Assembly (NCBI RefSeq): GCF_035083965.1 | Contig: NC_089729.1 | Span: 13,379,464-13,443,463 of the forward strand | From: Branchiostoma lanceolatum | Taxonomy: Eukaryota > Chordata > Leptocardii > Amphioxiformes > Branchiostomatidae | Length of the DNA: 64,000 nt | Direction: 5' to 3' | Shown: one piece after another, positions 33,601-45,600 of the stretch | Layout: the number at the start of each line of letters is the position of its first letter | How positions within the stretch are numbered: the first letter of the stretch is position 1 | The notes under the pieces: model-generated | Seen by the model: the letters and a program-made list of their open reading frames with translations, nothing else | What the model was told of the DNA's origin: nothing | The model's database searches: none | Program-made: the position numbers and the translations under genes

Positions 33601-36600
33601 TGTCTTCGCTGTAAAAAAAATAACTGTCTCTGGGATATACGGTTGATTTAAAAAAGCCACCCTTTTCTCTGATTGGGTAATGCCCTGTCACATGGCATTC
33701 CACTGGTAAATATGGAGATGTTGCATTACCATCTCAACGTACCGCCCCAGCTTGTTTACGACTTCACACTGTATAAATTTGCAGTTGAAAAGCAGACGTC
33801 CTTGCGTTTCGCTTTTGCCCTGAACACAACAACTGACCCGAGCGACAATAGAAAATACTGTTAGCGGCGATCTTTCTAGAAGTTACTTGTACATTATAAA
33901 AAGGAAAACTGCATGAGAACACGCGTTATTTGATGATTTTTGATACAAAAAAAGGAACAAATACACAAAGCTGCCAAAACGTGCCGGCGGCGCGGTCTCG
34001 ATCCGCGGACTGAGCCAATTTGTGCGGCGGCCAAAGACAGTATGCCCGCCGACCTAAAGATTTTCAATCCGGGGGAGTTGTTAGCTCAATGTTCCGCGTT
34101 GTTTTCTAAAACTGAGAGCACCGTCAACCCAGCCTAAAGTTAACAGAAGGTTAACTGAAAGGTAAAAATAACGGCGAGGATAAACGCTCGATTTCAGACA
34201 GCTTTTCTCTACCTAAACATAAGAGTGGGTTATGTAAACTGAGCCTATATGTAACGAAAAGGTAGAAATAACTTCGAGGAAAAACGCCCGCTTTCCGACA
34301 GCTTTTCTGTACCTAAACATAAAAGGGGGGAGGTTTCCCCCCTTCTAAGTAAACCGAGCCTAAAGGTAACGGAAGGATGTCGGAAAGGTAGAAATAACTG
34401 CGAGTGAAAACGCCCGCTTTCCGACAGCTTTTCTCTACCTAAACATAAAAGGGGGGAGGTTTCCCCCCTTCTAAGTAAACCGAGCCTAAAGGTAACGGAA
34501 GGATGTCGGAAAGGTAGAAATAACTGCGAGTGAAAACGCCCGCTTTCCGACAGCTATTCTCTACCTAAACAGAAGAGGGGGAGGTCTCCCCCCTTCTATG
34601 TAAACCGAGCCTAAAGGTAACGGAAGGATATCGGAAAGGTAGAAATAACTGCGAGGGAAAACGCCCGCTTTCCGGTAGCTTTTCTCTACCTAAACATAAG
34701 AGTGGGTTATGTAAACAAAACCTATATGCAACGGAAGGATATCGGAAAGATAGAAATAACTGCGAGGGAAAACGCCCGCTTTCCGTCAGCTTTTCTCTAC
34801 CTAAACATAAAAGGGGGGAGGTCTCCCCCCTTCTATGTAAACCGACCCCATATGTAACGGAAGGATATCGGAAAGGTAGAAATAACTGCGAGGGAAAACG
34901 CCCGCTTGCCGACAGCTTTTCTCTACCTAAACATAAAAGGGAGGGGGTCTCCTCCCTTCTAAGTAAACCGCGCCTAACGGTAACGGAAGGATGTCGGAAA
35001 GGTAAAAATAACTGCGAGGGAAAACGTCCGCTTTCCGCCAGCTTTTCTCTACCTAAACATAAAAGGGGGGAGGTCTCCCCCCTTCTATGCAAACCGAACC
35101 TATATGTAACGGAAGGATATCGGAAAGGTAGAAATAACTGCGAGGGAAAACATCCGCTTTCCGACAGCTTTTCTCTACCTAAACATAAAAGGGGGGAGGT
35201 CTCCCCCCTTCTATGCAAACCGAACCTATATGTAACGGAAGGATATCGGAAAGGTAGAAATAACTGCGAGGGAAAACGCCCGCTTTCCGACAGCTTTTCT
35301 CTACCTAAACATAAAAGGGGGGAGGTCTCCCCCCTTCTATGCAAACCGAACCTATATGTAACGGAAGGATATCGGAAAGGTAGAAATAACTGCGAGGGAA
35401 AACGCTCGCTTTCCGACAGCTTTTCTGTACCTAAACATAAAAGGGGGAGACCCCCCCCCCTTTCATGTAAACCGAGCCTATATGTAACGGAAGGATATCG
35501 GAAAGGTAGAAATAACTGCGAGAGAAAACGCTCGCGTTCCGACAGCTTTTCTGTACCTAAACATAAAAGAGGGAGACCTCCCCCCTTTTATGTAAACCGA
35601 GCCTAAATGTAACGGAAGGATATCGGAAAGGTAGAAATAACTGCGAAGGAAAACATCCGCTTTCCGACAGCTTTTCTGTACCTAAACATAAGAGTTGGTT
35701 TTGTAAACCGAGCCTATATGTAACGGAAGGATATCGGAAAGGTACAAATAACTGCGAGGGAAAACGCTCGCTTTCCGACAGCTTTTCTGTACCTAAACAT
35801 AAAAGGGGGGAGACCTCCCCCCTTTTATGTAAACCGAGCCTAAATGTAACGGAAGGATATCGGAAAGGTGGAAATAACTGCGAGGGAAAACATCCGCTTT
35901 CCGACAGCTTTTCTGTACCTAAACATTAGAGTTGGTTTTGTAAACCGAGCCTATATGTAACGGAAGGATATCGGAAAGGTAGAAATAACTGCGAGGGAAA
36001 ACGCTCACGTTCCGACAGCTTTTCTGTACCTAAACATAAAAGGGGGAGACCTCCCCCCTTTTATGTAAAACGAGCCTAAATGTAACGGAAGGATATCGGA
36101 AAGGTAGAAATAACTGCGAAGGAAAACATCCGCTTTCCGACAGCTTTTCTGTACCTAAAAATAAGAGTGGGTTATGTAAACCGAGCCTAAATGTAACGGA
36201 AGGATATCGGAAAGGTAGAAATAACTGCGAGAGAAAACGCTCGCGTTCCGACAGCTTTTCTGTACCTAAACATAAAAGAGGGAGACCTCCCCCCTTTTAT
36301 GTAAACCGAGCCTAAATGTAACGGAAGGATATCGGAAAGGTAGAAATAACTGCGAGGGAAAACATCCGCTTTTCGACAGCTTTTCTGTACCTAAATATAA
36401 GAGTTGGTTTTGTAAACCGAGCCTATATGTAACGGAAGGATATCGGAAAGGTACAAATAACTGCGAGGGAAAACGCTCGCTTTCCGACAGCTTTTCTGTA
36501 CCTAAACATAAAAGGGGGGAGACCTCCCCCCTTTTATGTAAACCGAGCCTAAATGTAACGGAAGGATATCGGAAAGGTAGAAATAACTGCGAGGGAAAAC

Positions 36601-39600
36601 ATCCGCTTTCCGACAGCTTTTCTGTACCTAAACATAAGAGTTTGTTTTGTAAACCGAGCCTATATGTAACGGAAGGATATCGGAAAGGTAGAAATAACTG
36701 CGAGGGAAAACACTCGCTTTCCGACAGCTTTTCTGTACCTAAACATAAAAGGGGGAGACCTCCCCCCTTTCATGTAAACCTAGCTTTAATGTAACGGAAG
36801 GATATCGGAAAGGTAGAAATAACTGCGAGAGAAAACGCTCGCGTTCCGACAGCTTTTCTGTACCTAAACATAAAAGAGGGAGACCTCCCCCCTTTTATGT
36901 AAACCGAGCCTAAATGTAACGGAAGGATATCGGAAAGGTAGAAATAACTGCGAGGGAAAACATCCGCTTTCCGACAGCTTTTCTGTACCTAAACATAAGA
37001 GTTGGTTTTGTAAACCGAGCCTATATGTAACGGAAGGATATCGGAAAGGTAGAAATAACTGCGAGGGAAAACGCTCGCTTTCCGACAGCTTTTCTGTACC
37101 TAAATATAAAAGGGGGGAGACCTCCCCCCTTTTATGTAAACCGAGCCTAAATGTAACGGAAGGATATCGGAAAGGTAGAAATAACTGCGAGGGAAAACAT
37201 CCGCTTTCCGACAGCTTTTCTGTACCTAAACATAAGAGTTTGTTTTGTAAACCGAGCCTATATGTAACGGAAGGATATCGGAAAGGTAGAAATAACTGCG
37301 AGGGAAAACGCTCGCGTTCCGACAGCTTTTCTGTACCTAAACATAAAAGGGGGAGACCTCCCCCCTTTTATGTAAAACGAGCCTAAATGTAACGGAAGGA
37401 TATCGGAAAGGTAGAAATAACTGCGAGGGAAAACATCCGCTTTCCGACAGCTTTTCTGTACCTAAAAATAAGAGTGGGTTATGTAAACCGAGCCTAAATG
37501 TAACGGAAGGATATCGGAAAGGTACAAATAACTGCGAGGGAAAACATCCGCTTTCCGACAGCTTTTCTGTACCTAAAAATAAGAGTTGGTTTTGTAAACG
37601 GAGCCTATATGTAACGGAAGGATATCGGAAAGGTAGAAATAACTGCGAGGGAAAACTCTCGCTTTACGAAAGCTTTTCTCTTCCTAAACGAAAGAGTGGG
37701 TTATGTAAACTTAGCCTAAATGTAACGGAAGGATATCGGAAAGGTACAAATAACTGCGAGGGAAAACGCTCGCTTTCCGACAGCTTTTCTCTACCTAAAC
37801 ATAAAAGGGGGAGACCTCCCCCCTTTTATGTAAACCGAGCCTAAATGTAACGGAAGGATATCTGAAAGGTAGAAATGACTGCGAGGGAAAACATCCGCTT
37901 TCCGACAGCTTTTCTGTACCTAAACATAAGAGTTGGTTTTGTAAACCGAGCCTATATGCAACGGAAGGATATCGGAAAGGTAGAAATAACTGCGAGGGAA
38001 AACTCTCGCTTTTTGAAAGCTTTTCTCTACCTAAACATAAGAGTGGGTTATGTAAACTTAGCCTAAATGTAACGGAAGGATATCGGAAAAGTAGAAATAA
38101 CTTCGAGGGAAACCATCCGCTTTCCGGCATCTTTTCTCTACCTAAACATAAGAGTTGTTTATGTTAACCGAGCCTATATGTAACGGAAGGATTTCGGAAA
38201 GGTAGAAATAACTGCGTGGGAAAACTCTCGCTTTTCGACAGCTTTTCTCTACCTAAACATAAGAGTAGGGAGGTCTCCCCCCTTTTATGTAAACCGAGCC
38301 TAAAGGTAACGGGAGGATATAGGAAAGGTAGAAATATCTGCGTGGGAAAACGCCCGCTTTCCGGCAGCTATTATCTACCTAAACATAAACGGGGGAGATA
38401 CCTTAGATTCGAATATAACTGCTGTTTTTGTAAGCTGTAGCATAAACACGGATAAAAGAAGATCAACTCCGACGAAGGTAGGTATGGACTGTAAATCTAA
38501 TTTTGCTATAAAGTAGACGTACAATGTGCGTGCACATGGTGCGTTGTTTGAAAAAAGGCCGTAACAGAAATGACTCAAGTGGGATCGGTGTTAACTGCAA
38601 ATGGGTGTATCTTAAAAATCGAAGACCGTTTCGGGTATATCAGCTTTTCTCCAAGATTCTAAAAATCGAGGCACTATAAGTGTACAGGAGAGAATATATC
38701 TGCTTGGAGAATATATCGGTTACTGATGTACCATAATGTTTCATCTATACGATGTATATAAGGATGCTTAAAGTCTATGGAAAGATATAGTATGCATTTA
38801 ATTCATCTTAACGAACGCGGAAAGGTTGCGGAAAGCTCAAATCTTACTTTCAGCGGCATTTACGCCCCCTTAAACTCTGCTGAAATATTTTCCGACCTTT
38901 AATTCTTGTTTCCGTCATTCGGAAAGTTTGCTTAAATATTCGATTTCGTGCCGTGAAATATGTACGTTTACTAAACATAACTCCTAACATTAGGAGTTCT
39001 TTATATCAACAACATCAAGTATTCACCTGTACACATGTATCCATCGAACTCATACCCAGTTTTACATGTGCATTCTGCACCGGTCCCAGGAGCTGGATTG
39101 TCTGTACATTCTTCGTTGGGCATACATGGGTTGGGATCGCATCCATCGATGTCTGCAAAAACACAGGAGTTATAGACTAAATCGGACAAAACAGTCATAT
39201 TTAAGAAAATCTCCTTTTACATGTAAAGGATACTTCAAATATGTACGTTTACTAAACATAACCCATAACATTAGGAGTTCTTGATATCAACAACATGAAG
39301 AATTCACCTGTACATGTATAACCATCGCCCTCATACCCAGTGTTACATGTGCATTCTGCACCGGTCCCAGGAGCTGGATTGTCTGTACATTCAGCGTTGG
39401 GATCACAAGGGTCGGGATCGCATCCATCGATGTCTGCAAAAACACAGGAGTTATAGACTAAATCGGACAAAAAGTCATATTTAAGAAAATCTCTATTACA
39501 TGTAAAGGATACTTCAAATATGTACGTTTACTAAACATAACCCATAACATTAGGAGTTCTTAATATCAACAACATCAAGTATTCACCTGTACACATGTAT

Positions 39601-42600
39601 CCATCGAACTCATACCCAGTTTTACATGTGCATTCTGCACCGGTCCCAGGAGCTGGATTGTCTGTACATTCTTCGTTGGGCATACATGGGTTGGGATCAC
39701 ATCCATCGATGTCTGCAAAAACACAGGAGTTATAGACTAAATCGGACAAAACAGTCATATTTAAGAAAATCTCCTTTTACATGTAAAGGATACTTCAAAT
39801 ATGTACGTTTACTAAACATAACCCATAACATTAGGAGTTCTTAATATCAACAACATCAAGAATTCACCTGTACATGTAGATCCATCGCCCTCATACCCAG
39901 TGTTACATGTGCAATTCGCACCGGTCCCAGGAGCTGGAATGTCTGTACATTCAGCGTTGGGATCGCAAGGGTGGGGATCACATCCATTGATATCTGCAGA
40001 AAAAGACAGATATATAGTGTTCATCGTGGTCACGGTGTAAACAGACTGCTATTTTAATAATACTATACTAGGAAGGCTACTAATGCTCATAAAGAATACT
40101 GCAAGTTCATTAGTTGTTAGCAGCATTTTAGATTGCTATGAGATTATGGTGGTTAGCCAGTAGTAATTTTTGGGGTTGGATTAGTCGTGAAACTGCTGAA
40201 ATAGTTGAAAAGAATGGGGATGATATTGAAAATTAAGAAGTCAAAATCATGGTTACTTTAGAAGTTTACTGTTCAGTGTTGCAACGTTGTTACTATGCTC
40301 TGTATATGGTAAATAACTGATGGGCAACTACGAACTTAAAGCAGTCAGAAAGTCGTCTCTGTCAACTCATGTAATCAGTGTACTATAAATCTTATTCGAG
40401 GTAAGTTCGAGGTAAAGACCTGTACAGTCGGCCGTGTTGTCTGCAAGGCATTCGCAACTCTCACCAGCCTCTTCCCATACGTCTCCAAGCTAAAATGGTG
40501 TGAAAAGGAGTAGATTTAGCTAACACCAACAGTTCGACATGTCCAGCGTGCACTTTCATCATTCTCATGCACACATTTGAATGATGATGAAGATGAACTT
40601 TATTGCACATGGTACAATGTATGGCATTAAATTAGCAATGCTACAAGGCTAGTTTATCCTACATTTCTAACTACAAATTACTAGTATCGAATATAATATA
40701 GTCATGTATTGGCAATTTGGTCTCGCTTTTGGAATGATGTATAAAGAAATTGACCTATCTAGCACGGTGGATATAGGAGTTGCGTATGACAACAGTACAT
40801 GGCAAATATTGTTTTGCGTATACCACATAGAGTGAAATTTGTCTTAGTAATAATAGTCTTTAACTGCGCATCTCTTTATTCACTATAAGTTGGACATGTC
40901 ATCACAAAATGAAATTCATCTTCAACATTTTCATTACTTGTGGGAAACTGTCTATGAGTGGCTGGTGTGTCGTGGCGTCGACCCTTTTCAATTTCTAGGC
41001 AATGTGCGTTTATTCTCAATTTTGTTATGCTTTTTGAAAAAAAAGTTTATTATGAATTCATGTGAGATACTTTTCCATGCTAAAGTGCTCTTTGAATTTA
41101 GAATAGGTGTGGAGTTTACTGGTTGTTCCTTCAAGCCAGAGAGAAATGTGTCTTTCAGACGTTCTCTAGATTTTATGTTTCCAAAATGGTTGGCATTCAT
41201 CGTCTGGGGGGGGGGGGTGATGGATGGAGGATGGATGGAGGATGATACTCTCTCCCTCTCTCTCTCTCTCTGTGTGTCCATTTTCACGTCTGTTATTCCC
41301 CATCATATGGGGGTTGGACGTGTTTGCACATGCATGGGGAAGCATGGGATCCTCATCAAGTGCAAGTCTTTTTTACGGCTGGATGCCCTTCCTAACGCCA
41401 ACCCAAACCCTCATGTAGGGCTTAGGACATGGGAAATATGTGTTAAGTGCCTTTCCCAAGGGTATAACGTCTGGGTGCATGTCCGGACATGTCTGGGTAC
41501 ACCCTTGGGGATGGAACCTGGGTCTCATTGGTCCATAGCCGGATGCTCTGCCACTATGCCACACAGGCGTCACCACAAGTGATACTAACTGTTAGTAGCT
41601 TGAGACTTAACATTATCTGATAGAGAGTTCATCCATGATGTGTGTCTATTTTATCTAGGAAACCATGTATATTGAAAAAAACAGAACTTTTACTAAGTTG
41701 TGAATGATGGATGAAATATTCAGGGTGATAGCTTACAGTGCAGTGGCATCCCCAGACCCCATCCACGAGAGTCCAGCTGTAACCTACATCGCAGGTCACA
41801 GGTTCGGTACAAGTGATTTTCTGGAACAGTCCGAGGAACATTTCGCATACACATTCACTCCCGTCTTCTGTTCCCCATTCCACTCCAAGCTATAAAAAAA
41901 ATGTACAAAAATCGTTGAAATACAGATACAGTACATCTCCATTGATGGAGAGCGTACCCACTCTTGACTTCATTTTTCATCATCACACCGCGTTCTGCAT
42001 TGTCACACAAATTCAGAATATGTCCCTCTACCTATATATGGTGAATTTATAGATAGAGGGACACTTGTGGATGGCGGATAATATATTCAGAGTGGTGGCT
42101 TAAGTCGCATTTACCGGATAGTAGTTTTCATAAATGTCGATGCAACCACAGTCCGATGACGCTACGCACTCCAGTCCACTTTGCACATAGCCTGGTTCGC
42201 ACTCGCAGGCTTCTACACAGGGAAGGTCACAGTTATCCGGGGCGCTGGGGTTCACACAGGTCGCAGGGCAGGCGCTTGTGCAATGAGAGTACACGCTGTT
42301 TGCTCCACACTCCATAGCTATGGAAAACAAAGAGTCCGTTCCAGTTATTGTACGTAGTGATGGGTAACAGAACTACATGCAGCTACAAGAGGAAATGCAA
42401 TCTCGTCGTCTTTGTCAACAGACAATCAACTTATTCATTAGCCAAAAGACAATAACTCAAGCATCTGGATAAAATTTTGAAAAAGACGTTTTAAATAGCA
42501 TCCGCTATCTTCCGTTAATGAAGTGCCGGAAAATTCGACGCGTATACCTCCTTTCCTGTTGTACATTTTCTCATTCATAACTCATTCGTTCATACTCTAC

Positions 42601-45600
42601 GACACAATTTGCTCCATGGACTATGGGTTTCTTGCGTTAGCCTCTTCTCTATCGATCTGTATGAAGCCTCTGAAACACAAAGCAATTTTGATAGATTAAG
42701 TCGGAGAACAGAACTTACGACAAAACTCTGACGTCCGCCAAGCAAATTCAGGCGCACCGTTCTCCCTACAGGAGTCATAGTATGCCTCCAGGTTCGCACA
42801 AAGGTACCCTCCCTCTGTTTCACACATGTCGAAGACGCAGTCTTCCCAGTAAGGCGTAGGATCCACATATGCTTGGCAAGCAGCAAACGGGCCGCCAGCA
42901 TCTGTGAGCACGTTACACGGGTCCGAATACTGCTGGTCACACGGTCCTAGGGTCGGAGGATCACCGGTCGGAGGGTCACCATCACAACTAAGACGGACAG
43001 AAAATCATGTCACAATCATAAATACTGTAGACTGCGCAATCAACTGGACAAGATTTGGAAAAAGTTAACACCCCTACACGTTTTAAAAGGATAGTGATTA
43101 TAGTTCCTTTCTTTTTGCTATTTTACAGTTGCTTTCTGTTTTCATATCAATTATCGTTATAACATTGCGTCAAAAACATGGAAAGTGGTATGATCCACAA
43201 AGTTCCATGTGTTCCTTTATTTTCTTACTAGGTCATAACTTCGTCCTAAAAGCACCAAAAAACGTTTGTAGCTGAAGAAGGATCGTGATTGATAGTCATG
43301 CAAAGAAATGTCATTCTAAATCATTTCAAATCAAGTAAATAAGTAAACACAGAAAGACAAACGTAACATACGTTTCGGAGTCGGTCTCCCAACTATTCCC
43401 GAAAACGTTCCAGTTCGGGGCGAGGGTTCCGTCTGGCATCTCAAAGTCATCGCCCTTTATACCGTTGTAGTTGCCGCAGAGTCCACACAGCCTGTCCTGG
43501 TAGTTACTTGGAATCTCCACCTGTGGAAGTGTTTAATATGTCCGTATGATCATTTCTTCCATCAGATGCCTTCTTAGCATATAAAGGCCTTGTTTTGCTG
43601 AATTACCGCACAGTACTATAAGATCCAATAACGCCAGAAAGATGCACGTGAATCACCATAACTGTCAGAACAACAACAATAATTACTATAGCTGACTTTG
43701 CTCAAAATACCAGAATGCATAGACAATATAATTGTACATGTCAGAATGGACAATTGTCTGTATATGTGCTCACTTTCACTTGGTGACGTCCATCGTAGTA
43801 GATGACCACGCACAAGTCCACCAACTCTACGCGGACAAACCTGCCGGTCAGTTTGATATCGATGGCACCACCCTTTAGGCTGATGGGAGTATGGTGGATC
43901 ACTCCGTCCACCTTGTTTGAGAAAAAACAATGCAGTCTGTTATTCAGAGGCAGAGCAAATGGCACAAACGGTAAGGCAAAATCTTGGTGCATCCGTGCAT
44001 CCTACGTTGCAAAATTAGTTTAAACGTTCCCAGTGATGCAAAGGTTGTACAGTTTCAGTGATCAGAGTGGCAATCACCTACATATGGTACAAATACAAAT
44101 GCCGCAAACTATATCTTTAAAAGAAATTGACATCACAAACTTTCTTGGACCAGAAAAAAATACTGTCACTTACCAACACAACTCGGCGTTGAAGAAGACT
44201 GATTGTACATGTGACCCCGTCAATGGTTGCTATCACGTACACTGCACGCACAACGGAGACAGACGGCCTCCTGGTTGACGGAACGTGTTTTGTTTCTACG
44301 GTAAAGTCGTTGCCGACGCAGTCCTTGGCGAACGTGTATCTGCACGGGCCCTGGAAATGATGACGTCTTCCGTCAGGGGTACAGAAGTGTGGATCTCCGG
44401 ACGCCTTGCAGATTGCTCTGTCTGTGAGGAAACACACAGGAAGGTCTTTAAGAAACTTAGAGTGGAATCAGTGCCCCCTTAGCTCGGACCAACAGACTGT
44501 ATAACTCCTTTCTCCACTATACTATCCGTCTGTTCAACAGACAATTGCAGACTGCGTCATAGTTGTTGTTGTGTTATATTGTGTGTATAGATATGTTGTG
44601 TATAGATTTGTTTACTTATTTATATGTTGTGTATAGATATGTCGTGTATACTAGTAGATATGTTGTGTAAAATCAATGTAATTCAAAAGTACATGTTGTT
44701 GCATGAACTATATACATTTCTGCCATGTTGATTTAAATTAATAAAGATTTGAAAGGAATTTATCGTGAAATGAAATCAAAAGCGTGATAAGCGCAAATAT
44801 AGGTTCCAACATTCCAGTGCACAGGAAGACTTCAACATCAAGAAAAATATGCGAAATCACAAACATGAAGCGCATTTGTATTGAGCGGCAGCAACCTTGA
44901 TTTCTTTAAAACAGCATCAAAGTTTCACTAAAAGACATTGCACATTAGGAAACATATATTTTACAATTCAAAACTACTTATAATGAAGAAAAATATCTAA
45001 GTAATTCAAATATGAGGGTCAGGAATGCAGTCACAAGACTAAGAATCAGCTGCCACAAACTACATATTGAAACGGGAAGACATACCCGCACTCCTCTAGA
45101 ACAACGATTATGTAAACATTGTACTTTGAATAGAGTAGAAGACGAATGTCATTTTGTGGTAGAATGTGTATTATATACCAAAGAAAGAAATGAACTGTAT
45201 AAACTTGTAGAAAACCTATTTCCCTACTTCACACATTTAAGTACTGTTCAAAAATTCATATTTCTAATGCGACTAGACAAACCTCCCATTGAAAAACACG
45301 TCTGTTCTTTTATATCTACTATAACCGAAAAGCGAGGATAAGTAGAATTTATCTAATGATAGTCATATTCTTTTGTATCCGCTAACTGTACTTGTATTAT
45401 CTTTTGTTGTGACCTGTACTTAGCCAAGTGTGGCAGAAATGTGCAATAAAGGTCTTCATTCAATATTCCTCAAAGTGTTAGGATACCATAGTACAGATAC
45501 ATAGTACATATCACAGAAATAATACACCACAATCTACAAAGTTGTAAAACTATGTCTCACCGCAACAGGAGCCTACGCAGTGGCATGCCCAGACCCCATC

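Larger units (their letters stand above)
31479..38955. mobile_element. 7.5-kb non-autonomous TIR element filled with satellites, inserted in an EGF intron
   Basis: The left terminus CACGGCACGAAATC…TATTTAAGC (31479–31505) is matched by the inverted right terminus (…GCTTAAATATTCGATTTCGTGCCGTG, ending 38955). AAA flanks both sides (31476–31478 and 38956–38958). Sister introns at about 39237, 39515 and 39797 read …GGATACTTCAAATATGTACG without the insertion, so the empty site is visible. No transposase frame is recognised. Inside are a 245-bp tandem repeat, a MITE and a 4.2-kb satellite. A 3-bp duplication with CAC… ends resembles the CACTA/EnSpm (CMC) group, but classification is inference. Confidence 0.8.

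Noticed and set aside
34565..35344. 259-codon minus frame with RRGETSPLLCLGREKL repeats
   Set aside because: Produced by consecutive 126-bp satellite units; the frame closes where unit lengths change.
40890..41582. 230-codon plus frame
   Set aside because: Starts at a non-ATG codon, overlaps low-complexity tracts and a SINE, and lies antisense in an intron.
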